A DNA stretch of 64,000 nt from Platanthera guangdongensis (GCA_039583875.1 CM077163.1:229950646-230014645); one strand, 5' to 3'; shown: positions 11,536-23,516, counted from the first letter of the stretch. Notes: a model not told the origin generated them from the sequence alone. Program-made: numbers and translations.

Positions 11536-11690
11536 TACTAATTACAATAAATGGAAGAGCTGCAATGAGTTGTATTTTCCTTAAAAGAATCCATGAGAGG
11601 TTGCTGCGAAATATAAGAGGATTATATTGGTGGTTAATGGAAATAATGGGTTAATTGTGAGGAAGTGGAGAATAACAAATGCAAAAGTAG
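11536..11690. other. Unassigned spacer
   Basis: AT-rich single-copy-looking sequence between the solo LTR and the gypsy LTR. Together with 10014-10043 it is the target into which the solo LTR element inserted. No gene seen. Confidence 0.5.
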
Positions 11691-12381
11691 TGTGTATCCT
11701 AAATGTACAATCCTGTATTCGGCGAGTGGGCCACTCAGATAGGGTCAAGGCCGGAAAGGGACGCCTTGGCCTGGGCGAGTCGAAAAGGCGAGTGGTTGGA
11801 TCTCCCCCAGCTCACACGTGTCGTAGGAAAGGAACTAGCCGGAGGCGAGTGGAATGTTTTGGGTCCTCACTCGCCCCAGGGCTGGGGCGAGTGGCGAGTG
11901 GGAGTCTCTTCGGGCACTCACCACCTCCGGTGAGCGGTCGGCTTGCCTAGGAGTATCCTTTAAGGATTTTCCATTTTGGTCTTCTAATAGCCCTTCCAAA
12001 TAACAGAGCTTCGTTGTTGGCAGACAACTTTGGGTTGCGTATTGTAAAACAAAAAGAAGAGATTCCACTATCTGCAGGCCAGGTTTAAAAAACTATAAAT
12101 AAACCCCAAGAGCACCTTTGGAGAGGATTCTGATTCTTTGACTTCTTCCTCCTTTAGTTAACTTTGGTTGGCTTCTGGTGCCCTCCAAGGTGCCCAACTC
12201 AGCATTGGCTCGGGAGGAAAAGCTCTCTTTGATCTTTCGAGTGTGTGGCGAGACCTCTGCACTGCAGTTCAGGGACTGTTCCTAGTTCTAAGTCACCAGT
12301 CAGGCACTCTCGCTTATAAGTAGGTGCGGGCTACCCCCTTTAAGTCCGAACTCTTCTTGGAGTCTGGTTCTAGTTCTAACA
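11690..12381 (+). repeat. 5' LTR of gypsy element F (left end approximate)
   Basis: Ends ...ttctaaca at 12381 and matches 18789-18885 plus 21100-21527. It contains many GGCGAGTGG words, TATAAATA at 12094-12101 and the downstream 'accccaag' leader, all repeated at 21237. Homology with the 3' copy starts near 11840; the true start may be near 11690. No canonical primer site is obvious right after the LTR. Confidence 0.7.
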
Positions 12382-12392
12382 TTTTTGGTGCA

Positions 12393-13859
12393 ATGAGTAT
12401 GGACCGTAGCCTACACACAAAAAATCTTGAGTTAAGCCCTATGGCTGGAGGTGAAGGAGAAGGAGCTGGCCAGGGCAACCCGCCAGCTCCGACGGGAGGG
12501 GTCATAGTTGGGATGTTCAAAGATTTCAACATGAGAGTCGAGTGTTGCAGACCATACATCACGCATTCACCGTGAGAGTCGAGTGTTCGGTGCCTTCTGT
12601 CCCAGTGGTTGCAACATAGCTACTAGGCGAGAACGCCCTGGGTCAGCGGTTTGGGAAGGAGGTAGCAGTCGAGGGGGGTGAGCGAGATGTCACGGGGTGA
12701 GAGTTGTTCCCCAGCTCGGCGAGTGCTGGAAGGACAATCAAGCTGACGATGCGAGACCATCTGACTCGCCTCGCAAGTGGAGGAAGTCCCTTTAGCGGGA
12801 TGATTGTCTCGACCCCAGTTCCAGAGGGGTTCCAACAGCCAGATATGTCATACTACATTGTTAGAGATGACCCAGTTCAACATGTCTAGGGGTTCGAATA
12901 TGCAGTTTCCAACAGGCAGATGTCAGACGTCTACAAGTCCAGACTCTTCGCCATCACTTTCAAGGAAAGGGCAAGGGACTGGTTCCGCTAGCTTCCCTCC
13001 AATTCAATCTATCATTTCGAGGACATGCGTCAAGGCTTCCTGTTGAGATTCTTGAGTCCCAAGGAAAGGATGAAGATAACGAAATTCTTGTTCGGGATAA
13101 AGCAGGGGGCGGAGGAAACTTTGAGAAGTTATGTGAATAGGTTCCATGAAAAGGTTCTCCTGGTCCAAGAGGTACTAGGGTACACCTTGATGCTGGTCTT
13201 CATGCTTGAGCTTCAATAGAGATTCTTTAGTATAAAACTGAAGTAGGAACCCCCTCTATCCTTCGAGGAATTGATGGAGAGGGCGGCAAAGGAAATAGAG
13301 GGAGAGTTGGTAAACCCAACATTCACCAAAAGTTTGCTAGGTTGGTAGGGGATGAGGTGAGGGAGTAGGGAGGAAGCAAGCAACAGGAGGTGGGGTGGAG
13401 AGACTAGCCCAGAGAGCAATGATTCCATGGAAACCAACGAGGATGAGGTCATCAGGAACCAAACAACCAGCTGGCTTGGAGGCTGAAAAGAGGGCCCGTC
13501 TAGGGACATGGGAGAGGATATCAGGGAGGAGGAAACTTTCATGGATGACAAAGATAGTTCAACCCCCAGGGATGGAGGCCAGTACAGAGGTCACTCCTAC
13601 CTTCTTCCCAGCAGACAATGGCTATCGGAAGAGGAAGAGGAAGAGGAAGAGGGAGAAGAAGAGAAAGAGGGAACAGAAGGGAAGTTCTGGTAGAGGGAGA
13701 AGGAGGCGGGGTGGCATTGACATATTGTGATCTTCATCAGGAGGATGGTTGTGCACCAGCCACCTGCCCAAAGTTCTTAGAAGAAAGGAGGGTGAGAAGC
13801 CCAGTGCAACAACAACAACAATAACAGCAACAGGAGGTGCAGATCGAGTAGGTTGTAGC
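12393..13859 (+). pseudogene. Ty3/gypsy gag, element F
   Basis: Starts at ATG 12393 (MSMDRSLHTKNLEL), but the frame breaks at 12575 and several times later. The retrotransposon gag core is recognisable from about 12850: VYKSRLFAITFKERARDWF, FEDMRQGFLLRF, and KFLFGIKQGAEETLRSYVNRFHEK. A C-terminal YCDLHQEDGCAPATCPKF (about 13722) resembles the degenerate zinc-knuckle end of Tat/Athila-type gags. A low-complexity Arg/Glu-rich stretch lies at 13620-13690. Many stops and frameshifts; cut at 13860 by an inserted solo LTR. The rest of the element resumes at 17170. Confidence 0.8.
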
Positions 13860-14774
13860 TCTAACAACCCTGAATTTTTGATGAATTATTTTAATCTTTT
13901 TTGGCATAATAATGGCATAAGGGTGTTACGTTAACGCGAAGTTAATAGTACGTTGTTGTTAGTGCGATTCCGTGTTCATTTAGTCAAGTCGACTGAATTT
14001 CGAGCTTGCTAGAGTGTAAATTTTTCCGAGTTTAGAAAATTAAAGTAATTAATTTAATCGTGATTGTCAAGTTTGCTTGTCGTAAACTGTGAAATAAATC
14101 GTAACTCATTATTGGCTCATCAAACTCTGATTTTAAATTCGCCGTTGGATTCGTAGGACCAATATTTACCTCTAGCGCAAATTTCGTTGGAAATCAAGCT
14201 GAGCTTTGTCCAAATCGTCAAATAAAAGGTTAAGACCATTTATATAACATATTAAATAAATAAATAAACATAAAATTTATATATAAAAGGCCGATCAACC
14301 CTTAGATTTAGGTTTTCAGAATTCCGTGTTTCGTATTCTTGTTCCACCGAACCAGAGCCGCGAGAGAAAGGAAGAGGCGTTCTTCCGGGAGCTTTCTGAT
14401 GACCGCCGTGAGAGCTCTAGTGTACAGAATTTTTGTCGGAGTATAAATTTGGAAAGCTCTCGACGAGATCTATGCGTGTGCGGTGAGTATTTCCGGTTTC
14501 ATGGATCTTTGGTGTTGGAGTGAGTAGCCCTAACCTTCCTTTTCGTCCAAATCATTTCAGAAATTTGTTTTCGTGGTTTTCTGTCGACCAATCTTTGACG
14601 TGGAGTGCTTAGGAGGCCGAAAATCGGAAGATTTGAGATAAGTGATGGACTATTCTTCTTACTTTGTCTTCTTTCAGTTCCTCTTCTTCTTTTCTTTAAA
14701 ATTCCAAGACCGGTGATATTGATTTTGTATTTCCTAGTGTTGGTCTTTTCCGGTGGTAATGATTTTTGGTTGTC

Positions 14775-15145
14775 TTTAGTTAGAATTCGTCAAGTAGTTA
14801 AGTGAAATTCGTCGAGTTGTCACATAGAATTCGTCGAGTAGTCATGACATATAATTCGTCGAGTAGTCACGTGAAATTCGTCGAGTAGTTACGTGAGGTT
14901 CGTCGAGAAGTCCGCTGAGTGCGTCGAGTAGTTAAGTAAATTTGTTCAGTAGTTAAGTCAATTCGTCGAGTAGTTAAGTCAATTCGTCAAGTGGTTAAGC
15001 CGAATTTGTCGAGTAGTCCAGTCGATTTTGTTGAGTGGTTACATCAAGTTCGTCGAGTATTCTGGTAAGATTCGTCGAGTTGTTACGACGATTCGTCGGG
15101 TGGTCACGCCGAATCAACGGATGGTCTCGACGAATTCGCCGTGAG
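14775..15145. repeat. Tandem ~20 bp array, core TTCGTCGAGTAGT
   Basis: About fifteen imperfect units of the form aaTTCGTCGAGTAGTtaagt, decaying to gTTCGTCGAG at the end. It shares TCGTCGA with the arrays in LTR X although the surrounding LTRs are unrelated. Confidence 0.8.
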
Positions 15146-16205
15146 GACTGTTTTTTCTTAGAAATTCCGAGTTTTCCTTGTGTCATTGTGGTGATCCGAT
15201 ATTAGGTCTCGTGTGGTGCTAAATTTTGGTTATGATGTTTAGGGATTGTTAGTTGGGTTGGAATTGATGACCACCACCACGATATCTGTTTGTGAATCAT
15301 TGCACCCTGTGGTTTTTGTTATGGACTGTTGGTTGTATTGGAATGGATGACCACCACCACAGTGTCTTTTTGGATGCTTTGGTCTGATAATTTTTGTTGG
15401 AAAGAATGTCACCACCTCAGTAACGTTTTATGTCTGGTGTTAATTATTCACTTTTTTAGCCAACCAGTCTCTTTTATTATATAAATATATGATTAATTAT
15501 ACAAATACTTATCATACTTGGTGCAAGTCTTTCACTCATATAACCAATTCATGCTGAATTATTTATGCTTATTGTTCATATGACCTTTGTTTATTATAGT
15601 TTCACAACTACTATTGTTGGTTTGGTAACTTCTTTAACTCATTAACCTTTTAAACTCTGTTTTAGCCGCCTTTTGTGCCCTTGTGCTGAGATATTCTTTT
15701 CTTTTTGAATGTCTCAGGTTCAGACCAGTAGTAGTTTGAGCTGTCCGAGTTTGACTCTTTCGGGCTTCTATAGTTGATTTCTTTTCCTCTCATCGGTAAG
15801 AGGTTGTCTGTTATATTTTACTGACTTTGTAATATATCTCAGACTTATACTATTGATGTTATGGGTTCGTGTCAGATTGTTGGGGCTCATAACATAGTTT
15901 CTTTTTGTGTATACTATTTATTTGTTATTTCTTCTTCTTCTATTGTCCGTTGTTAATGCATTGCTCTCTAAGAGAGTTTTATGATAGAATGCATATTAGT
16001 TATTTTATATGTATAAAAAATGCACCTTTACTTATACTTTTGAAATTGCTTCAACCAAACGTCACTCTATTTTGAAAATCTTTAAAGTTTTTTTTCTACT
16101 TATACTAAATTTAGAAATTTGCATATCATCAGTTAATTTTTGGGTCTTCATGCTCATGTAGGATAAAATGAATTAAATTTTATATTTTCTTTTCCGTTGC
16201 ATATA

Positions 16206-16913
16206 TCTTTATTATATAAAACAATAAGCATATTTGGAGCACACCATGAAACTCATCGGGACTGTCCGATCAAGCTCCATAAAAAAAATGGCCGTTGGAT
16301 TCAAAACAGAAGGGCTGCCTATAGTATTTCCTCCAAATTTGGGCACTGTTCATCGCCGCAAATTCCCGATAACTGGACTTCGCCTACCGTGCATTCACGG
16401 GCTCACCCGCAGCCGGCTGCGGAGCTTCCAGCGGCCTGCCCGGCGCCCACCTGCGGGTTCGCCTGCCTCCGGCGAACCCGTCGGGGGTTGTCCGGCGGCG
16501 AGCGGGCAGGGCCACCGCCGATGGAGGCCCTGCCCGCTCGCCGCCGGACAACCCCCAGCGGGTTCGCCGGAGGCAGGCGAACCCGCCGCGTGGGCGCCGG
16601 GCAGGCCGCCGGCGGCTCCGCAGCCGGCTGCGGGCGGAAGCGGCGGCCTGCCTGTGCGTGTTTTTTTTTCGATTTTATAATTTATATTCTTTATAATAAA
16701 TACAATTATTAAAAAAAATCAGAAAAATTAAATAATACAGTTATAAAAAAAATCAGAAAATTAAAATTTTGAACTTTAAAATTTTAAAATTGTAAATAAC
16801 TGTCGGGGGCGGGCGAAGCCCGCCGAAATGCGAAGCGGGCGAAGCCCGCTTGGTTGCGGGTGAAACCCGCAGCGATGTATCGAGAACGGGCGGAGCCCGT
16901 TCGAAGATGCTAG
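16206..16913 (+). mobile_element. Non-autonomous Helitron with GC-rich palindrome
   Basis: 5' end TCTTTATTATATAAAA preceded by A. 3' end has the hairpin GAACGGG-cgga-CCCGTTC (16883-16901) followed about 8 bases later by CTAG (16910-16913), then T: the A/T insertion and CTRR terminus expected of Helitrons. The core (16406-16634) is a near-perfect inverted repeat with arms of about 110 bp centred near 16520. Further hairpins of form GGGCGAAGCCCG precede the 3' end. No Rep/helicase gene fits in 708 bp, so it is non-autonomous. ORFs across the palindrome are spurious. Confidence 0.75.
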
Positions 16914-17169
16914 TATATATATATATATATATACTTTTTAATTTGTGGACTAGCTGATCGACTGAACCGAGAGACACAGTTTTTGAACTTTAAACTTAAA
17001 TCATATTTTTCAACATAAAATATTTATGTCTTTTATAAAAATAAATAAAGAGACGGAGCTGTCTGAGCATCTGCAGCTATCTCCTAGACGGCGTGACATC
17101 ATGACACATATTTTTTCTCACTTTGATAATATATTTATATATTGAGAAAATACGGGTTGTGACAGTAGC

Positions 17170-18788
17170 AAAAGCAGGAGAGGACGATAAGTGTAAAGAT
17201 CTGACCGATGTGGGGACCCGAGGGGAGATCGAGGTGATCCATGGGGAGTGGGGATCGAGGCCACTTGCAAGGGGAGCTTCCAATTGATGTTCAGAAGGAG
17301 CTTCGCTTCGACCTCCCAAACCTCGCCCCCAGAGGAGAACATCACCTTCTCATCAAAAGACATGCAAGACTATAAGAACCCATTATGCGACACTTTGGTT
17401 ATCCAGACGGATATAGAAAATTTCACAGTCTCCCGGATCCTGGTCGACAATGAGAGCTCGGTGAATGTCATCTTCTAAAAGGCCTTCGATGAGATGAAGG
17501 TGGAAGCACAGAGGGTGCTGGCTTCGGATGGGCCGTTGTTTGGGTTTTCTGGGGAGAAGGGAGTAGAGGGGGAGTTGGACAACATGCAATGTTGGGGAGT
17601 ACATCGAGGAACTGCAGGTTCATCATTATAGACAAAATAAGCAGTTACAATGCCATTTTTTGGCATCCCCTCATCAGCGCTTTCCGCCGCATCCCTTCAT
17701 CATTCCACCAGTGCATGAAGTTCAACAGTGGAGGAGTCTTGGTCCGGATCTGAAGAAACCCGAGAGTGGCAAGGTAGTGTTATGTCACGGCCATCAACAC
17801 CATCTCTTGGATGACGAAAGCTGAGGAAGTGAAGAAGGTGATGGAAGAGCAGGTAAGGCTAGGGGAAGTGATAGGAGTATAGGGGGAAGTGGAGGAGGAA
17901 AAGATCCTTGCCCTATATGGGGGATGGAGAGTGAGCGTGGGGGGGGGGGGAATTTCGATGGAGGTGGCAGTGGAGAATGTACATGGATGTTCTTGCCCAG
18001 GAGTGGAGACAGAGAAGGTGAAGATCATCAGAGGTTTGAGCTTGGAAGACTATGAAAGGGTCATGGGGTGCATCCAAAGGAACATGGACGTCTTTGCATG
18101 GAGTGCCATGGACGTCTTTGTATGGAGCGCCACCAACATGCTAGACATCGATACAGATGTGGCATGCCATCGTCTCAACCTTTACCCAGGGACCTGTCCC
18201 ATCTGCTAGAAGAGGAGTACCATCACTAAAAAGCTGGAGGAGCCTATCTGGGAGGAGGTGGACAAGCTGCTGAAGGCAGGTTTTGTATTGGAGATCAAGT
18301 ATCTGGATTGGGTCTCCAATGTGGTAATGGTAAAGACGAGTGATGATAGATGGAGGATGTGTGTCGAATTTTCTCTCTCAATAAAGCATGTCCTAAAAGT
18401 TGTTACCCTTTCCCTAAAATCAATGTACTGGTTGACTAATTCGTCAGTTTTTTTGTAATGAGTTTTTTGGATGCATTTTCAGGTTATCATGAGATCAAGA
18501 TGCATCCATCGGATGCTCAAGATGTCTCCTTCATCATGAGAGATGGTTGTTACTATTACAAAATGATTCCCTTTGGGCTAACGAATGTAGTGGCGACATA
18601 CAAAAGGATGATGGACCGAGTTTTCCGGAAGTAGAGGGGAAGGAACTTGGAGGTATACACAGATGATCTCATGGTAAAGAGCAAGGACATGAGCTCTCAC
18701 CTTCGGGATCTGGAGGAGTTCTTTACCACTTTACGAAAGTTCAATATGAGGTTAAATCCATAGAAGTGCATTTCCAAAACCAATACGA
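17170..18788 (+). pseudogene. Ty3/gypsy protease and reverse transcriptase, element F
   Basis: Protease region with VSRILVDNESSVNVIF (about 17430; active-site triad D-N-E where D-S/N-G is usual). RT pieces then appear in changing frames: EEVDKLLKAGFVLEIKYLDW and VVMVKTSDDRWRMCVEF (18249-18370), a SFLDAFSGYHEIKMHPSDAQ region (about 18465), YYKMIPFGLTN (about 18555), and EVYTDDLMVKSKD (about 18653; catalytic YTDD where YVDD is typical). Shift and stop mutations are frequent. RNase H and integrase are absent: the sequence jumps from just after RT into LTR sequence at 18789, which points to a deletion. Confidence 0.8.
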
Positions 18789-19299
18789 GGCGATTGGAAT
18801 GTTTTGGGTTCTCACTCGCCCCAAGTCTGGGCGAGTGGCGAGTGCGGGTCTCTTCGGGCCTTCGCCACCTCCGGCAAGTGGTCAGTGTTAACCCAGAAAT
18901 CGGCGATCCTTCCCAAGGTGGCCAGCTGGCTCATCGTGACCCTCAGATTCTCCCTTTTGATCGCGATGGGTCCCAGCGTAGGCGGACAGTTTCCCCTATC
19001 CGCCTAAGTCTCCAAGCAACCACGTGCCCTGCGGGATGGCGGGCTATTCCCATGGCTCACCCTTGCGGGATATGCGGTTGGGTCCGCTAATCATGCAGTA
19101 CTTTTCCTTGCAGGAGTCCGCCAACAGCATCGCCAGGAGCGGCCTCCTATTTCGCCCAAGGGGTGGTGTCTCCTACCGCCGTCCGCCGAGGCCGCCCACC
19201 AGGGGCAGCCCCTGCTGCCCGAGGGGCGGCGCCCCTGCCGCCGTGCCGCCAGCCGCCCACGAGCCCGGGCGGCCTCTGCCCTCCAGCCGGCGGACTCCC

Positions 19300-20110
19300 C
19301 CCGGAGTCCGCCCAGGCCGCCCGCAAGGGGGCGGCCAGGCCTGCCGGGCGGACTCCCCCTGGAGTCCGCCCAGGCCGCCCGCTATGGGGCGGCCCCGGCA
19401 ACCAGCCGGGCGGACTCCCCTGGAGTCCGCCCAGGCAGCCCGCAAGGGGGCGGCCAGGCCTGCCGGGCGGACTCCCCCTGGAGTCCGCCCAGGCCGCCGC
19501 GCTAGGGGGCGGCCCCGGCACCCAGCCGGGCGGACTCCCCCTAGAGTCTGCCCAGGCCGCCCGCAAGGGGGCGGCCAGGCCAGCCGGGCGGACTCCTCCT
19601 GGAGTCCGCCCAGGCCGCCCGCTAGGGGGCGGCCCCGGCACCCAGCCGGGCGGACTCCCCCTGGAGTCCGCCCAGGCCGCCGCAAAGGGGGCGGCCAGAC
19701 CTGCCGGCGGACTCCCCCTGGAGTCCGCCCGCTAGGGGGCGGCCGACACCCACCCGGCGGACTCCCCCTGGAGTCCGCCCAGGCCGCGCCCAAGGGGGCG
19801 GCCAGGCCTGCCGGGCGGACTCCCCCTGGAGTCCGCCCAGGCCGCCCGCTAGGGGGCGGCCACCGGCACCCAGCGGGCGGACTCCCCCTGGAGTCCGCCC
19901 AGGCCGCCCGCAAGGGGCGGCCAGGCCTGCCGGCGGACTCCCCCTGGAGTCCGCCCAGGCCGCCGCTAGGGGGCGGCCCCGGCACCCAGCCGGGCGGACT
20001 CCCCCCTGGAGTCCGCCCAGGCCGCCCGCTAGGGGTCGGCCTCCGGCCTGCCGGGCGGACTCCTCCCCGGAGTCCGCCCAGGTCGCCCGCTAGGGGGTGG
20101 CCTCCAGCCT
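19300..20110. repeat. GC-rich array of ~60 bp hairpin units
   Basis: Alternating units, one ending in 'caagggggcgg' and one in 'ctagggggcgg', each carrying GCGGACTCC-n4-GGAGTCCGC, a perfect hairpin. Roughly thirteen units, some shortened. All long ORFs here on both strands are by-products of the repeat. Confidence 0.9.
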
Positions 20111-20235
20111 CTCCTGCAGCCAGCCGCTTGCTTCATCAGTCAACAGTGGCGGACGCAAAATCTCAGTCCGCGGAGTCCGCGCAGGCGTCATGCTGACGTC
20201 ACTGGGCCCCGCTTCTAGAAGAACTCCCCTGGGCC

Positions 20236-20243
20236 TATAAATA
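20236..20243 (+). promoter_or_regulatory. TATA box of gag-only family LTR
   Basis: CCTATAAATAGCCCATGG context, conserved in reverse at 24598-24605 and 30460-30467. Confidence 0.75.
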
Positions 20244-21527
20244 GCCCATGGTGCCTCTCATTCTGCATCGCTCCAGACAGTTCCGGGATCCTGGTGGTAG
20301 AGACAAGTCTTGCCAGCTGCCCTACGGACTCCGTTTCCAGTCCGTCATCACCTCTCCAGCAAGCTCAGCGGACTCAGTTTCCTGTCCGCGCAGTCCTCCA
20401 TAGCTCTTCAGCAGCTTTCCCAGCAGACTCTGCAGACTCAGTTTCCAGTCCTCCAGCAGCAAGCAGGACTATTTTACTTAGTCTCTGGCAGCTTCTCTCC
20501 TCTGCTTTCTGACATTTTCTTCTCTCTTAGCCGCCAGCTTCTCCTTGTACCCCTTTATTGATTTGTTGCAAAGGTGTACTTGTAAGCTTGTAACCTCTCG
20601 CTATTAATAAAAGGAAAGCCCGTCGCAGGAGTGGCATTTAGGCCGCGGCGGGCGAAGTGTGTTGTTGCCGCTGCTAGCGACCCCCCTTCTTCTTCTCTCT
20701 GCTCAGCAAGCCTTGCTCCTCTGCTCAGCAAGCCTTGCTCCTCTACTCAGCAAGCCTTGCTCCTCTGCTCAGCAAGCCTTGCTCCTCTGCTCAGCAAGCT
20801 TCTTCTCTGCTCAGCCCAGCTCTTCTCGGCAACCAACCTGCAAGCACAACCGTCACATTAGCCGTCTGCTCGACAACTCCTGGTCAACCTCCTTCTCCTC
20901 TCTTGATCAACCCGCTCTGTTGATCAAGCTTCTCTCCTCTATCCCCGCAACCCTCTTTGACAAGCCGTTTGCTCCACTCTCGAGCACTCAGAGGCTTCCT
21001 CCCTTTCCTCCTCTCCTCCTCTCCTAGCTTGTGAGATCGAACACCCCCTCCGTGTTAGCTGGCTGGTGCCCCGCGACGTTTCCGCGCATCAACAGTCAGT
21101 TCGTAAGGGAGTCCCATTTTGGTCTCCTAATATCCCTTACATATAGAGGAGCTTCGTTGTTGGCAAACCACTTTGGGCTGCGTATAGTAAAACCAAAAGG
21201 CGAGATTCCGCTCTTTGCAGACCAGGTTTAGAAAACTATAAATAGACCCCAAGGGAACCTTTGGAGAGAATTCTGATTCTTTGACTTCTTCCTCCTCTGG
21301 TTAACATTGGATGGCTTCCGGTGCCCTCCAAGGTGCCCAGCTCAGCATTGACTAGGGAGAGGAAGCTCTCTTCGATCTTTCGGGTGTGTGGCGGAGCCTC
21401 CATGCTGCTACTTAGGGTCTGTTCCTAGTTCTAAGTCACCAATTAGGCGCTCTTGCTCTGGAGAAGTAGGTACATGCTACGTCATTTGGGTCTGAACTAT
21501 TCTTGGAGCCAAGTTCTGGTTCCAACA

Positions 21528-22140
21528 CTAAAGATTTTCATATCACCGCATTTTGGGAGAGGAATATAGCAACGTTGCAATTTCAGACGAATGAGTTAGC
21601 ATAGGGAAATCAAGGATAACTTTTATTTTGATACTCTTCTTGAACATGAAGAGTCTATATGCAAAAATATGTGTTGGATTCGGATGAGGCAATCTCAGAA
21701 GCAAAGTTATTGAGATATATTATTCTTGGGCTCAGAGGGAGTATGTTCCCTTCACCATTTCAATTCAAGGATGAGGTATTAAACCCACATTGATGGAATT
21801 GGAGAATCTTTTGTCATTGCAAGAGAGCTTGGCACGATAAATGACAGGTTGTTTAATTGTAGATGGAGAGATTTATGCACTCTTTTTGGAGAAGAAGTCA
21901 TATAACAAAAAGAAGAATTGGTCCAAAATTATGAAGGGAATGATCGATCTTATTGTGGAAACAAACAATATCGTTCAAGTAGTGGAGACAAAATGTAATG
22001 TTATATTGCACAATGAAAGTGGAGAGCTTACATTGAAGAGAGTATATCGTGTGCATGGGATGAAGAAATATCTATTTTCAATAGTAAGTGTAGTGGATGC
22101 AGAATATCATGTATTGTTTTGACCAAATGAGGTATAGTTT
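21528..22140 (+). pseudogene. Degenerate Ty1/copia gag-protease fragment
   Basis: Gag-like words in shifting frames (SEAKLLRYIILGLRG, about 21698), then a stretch reading VVETKCNVILHNESGELTLK and VYRVHGMKKYLFSIVSVVDA (about 21980-22110). This matches the copia segment after the protease active site, where a 'VYHVPGMKKNLFSV' consensus is usual. Stops are frequent. It is not continuous with gypsy F on the left; which copia element it came from is unclear. Confidence 0.6.
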
Positions 22141-22148
22141 TTTGGAAT

Positions 22149-22292
22149 GGTTCCTCTTCAATGGTTGATATCACACACATGGGAAAGATAATTCAAGATA
22201 TATTTGTTTCGTCCACTTCCTCGTATATGGAGAAGATGCAAACCAACCGTTATCGTTTACCATATGTGTGATATCAACCATTGAAGTGGAAC
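22149..22292. repeat. Hairpin-forming inverted repeat 1
   Basis: Left arm 22149-22182 (contains CAATGGTTGATATCACACA) is matched in reverse complement by 22260-22292 with only about two mismatches. The loop contains 'gatgcaaaccaaccgttatc', repeated at 22387-22405. Confidence 0.8.
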
Positions 22293-22421
22293 TCAATATA
22301 ACTTGAATTCTCTACTACATGAACTTTATCGTAAAGTGCAGGTATCTTGAAATCTATTTCTCAAATGTGTGATATCGACCATTTAAGATGCAAACCAACC
22401 GTTATTGTTTGTCATGCGTGT

Positions 22422-22553
22422 CATGCACTTTACCGTAAACTGTGGGTATCCAATGGTCTGCATGGATACCTGAACACATCTCAATCCAATTTGAGATGTG
22501 TACGTGTGTCCATGCAGATCGCCAGATACCCGCTCTTTACAGTAAAGTGCATG
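22422..22553. repeat. Hairpin-forming inverted repeat 2
   Basis: 132 bp almost fully palindromic: 22422 CATGCACTTTAC... pairs with ...GTAAAGTGCATG 22553, arms of about 63 bp with roughly 80 to 85 percent pairing and almost no loop. Could be a foldback or MITE-type element or the source of a long hairpin RNA. No target duplication is clear. Confidence 0.8.
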
Positions 22554-23515
22554 TTCAAACTTTATCCCGCCAAACCTACCTTGAGGTCGCCTAAGAAGCT
22601 ATCATTTAAGAGGCGTGAGAAATCATGCACTCTTTTTTCAATTCAAGTTCCAATGAAATGCCACAAAAAATGAACATGCAAAAAATCAAAATCTAGGCTC
22701 AATTTATATTTTTTTTCATTACTTCACACAACATCAACAAATAAAACTTAATAAAGGGAGAATATAAATCAATATAAAGGAGGATCTAAGAGCCAAAAGA
22801 TTGTAATCTCTCAATATAAAAACAAGTCTGATCTTCCATAATCCTATCACAATAGGTCACGAGAAATAGGGGAAAATAAAACTCAGATTTGGTGGAACCA
22901 AAAGTGGACAAGAACCATTTTAGTTATACACATCACAACAAGAACAACTTTCTCATTAGTAGTAGCAACATGCATGCGCACAGATGAGGGAATATGCCAT
23001 CAAAAGAAATATAGCCAACATTTCCTCCCTTTCACAATGCCCGCTTAGACAACACGAGATTATCTTCAAAACTACTGAACAATGATGGAGGATTTAATAG
23101 TACCCAACATAATTAACTAAAGAGAGATAGATTATGATGCAATGATAATTAAGAATGATTAAAAATGTTAAAATACAGCCAACAGTAATAAGTTCAAGAG
23201 GCACCGTTGAACAAAGTAAAGAGGCACATCGACATAGTGTGGATAAGAAACATTCAGAAGGAGTTTTGAAGACGTGAAGAAGCGCCAACAACAACTAGAA
23301 AAGAAGCAATGGTTCAAAAGGGTGTGTTGTTGTGTGATGAGTTGTGTTTTGCAGTGTTTTATATATTATATAATGTGAAATCTCGAAAAGGTCAGAGTTT
23401 GAGTTTTGTATTGTTATATGTAATATTGCGACTTTATTGAAAAGAGAATATTTTTGTATTCTGAGCTAAATTTGGCATCTTTTCTGTTCTTTACTGAAGC
23501 CAAAAAATTCAAACA
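22554..23515 (+). repeat. Probable 5' LTR of Copia D (start not resolved)
   Basis: AT-rich non-coding stretch ending ...aaattcaaaca at 23515, immediately before a Met-tRNA-like primer site and a copia gag. The left end of the LTR cannot be placed without its partner. No gene seen. Confidence 0.5.
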
Positions 23516-23516
23516 G

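Larger units (their letters stand above)
13860..17164. repeat. 3.3 kb solo LTR inserted in gypsy F
   Basis: TCTAACAACCC...GGGTTGTGACA with the 5 bp direct repeat GTAGC at 13855-13859 and 17165-17169. The first dinucleotide is TC, probably a mutated TG. The length and TNTAACAACCC start resemble long gypsy LTRs, but the family is not proven and orientation is uncertain. It contains a TCGTCGA array, three imperfect repeats around 'gatgaccaccaccac' (15240-15425), and a Helitron at 16206-16913. No protein-coding gene seen. Confidence 0.75.
18886..21094 (+). repeat. Solo LTR of the gag-only family
   Basis: TGTTAACCC...CATCAACA, 2209 bp, flanked by GTCAG at 18881-18885 and 21095-21099. Same family as the LTRs at 23768-25917 and 29621-31837 (opposite strand). 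TATAAATA at 20236-20243 and ATTAATAAAAGG, a likely polyadenylation signal, near 20601. A 22 bp 'cagcaagccttgctcctctgct' repeat is present about five times at 20696-20815. Confidence 0.9.
18789..21527 (+). repeat. 3' LTR of gypsy F, split by another LTR
   Basis: 18789-18885 matches 11845-11940. After an inserted solo LTR (18886-21094) and its duplicated target, 21100-21527 matches 11985-12381. TATAAATA at 21237-21244; ends ...ggttccaaca. The first part of this LTR and the end of pol are deleted. Confidence 0.78.

Noticed and set aside
13618..13700. Arg/Glu-rich low-complexity protein
   Set aside because: Purine-rich simple sequence inside a broken gypsy gag; frame not maintained.
16197..16712. 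171- and 148-codon ORFs
   Set aside because: They cross the GC palindrome of the Helitron; both strands are open for the same reason.
19024..20196. Long Pro/Arg/Gly-rich ORFs on both strands (also 24684-25779 and 30507-31699)
   Set aside because: They are open in several frames at once because of GC-rich ~60 bp tandem repeats; no domain, and unit-number changes between copies alter them freely.
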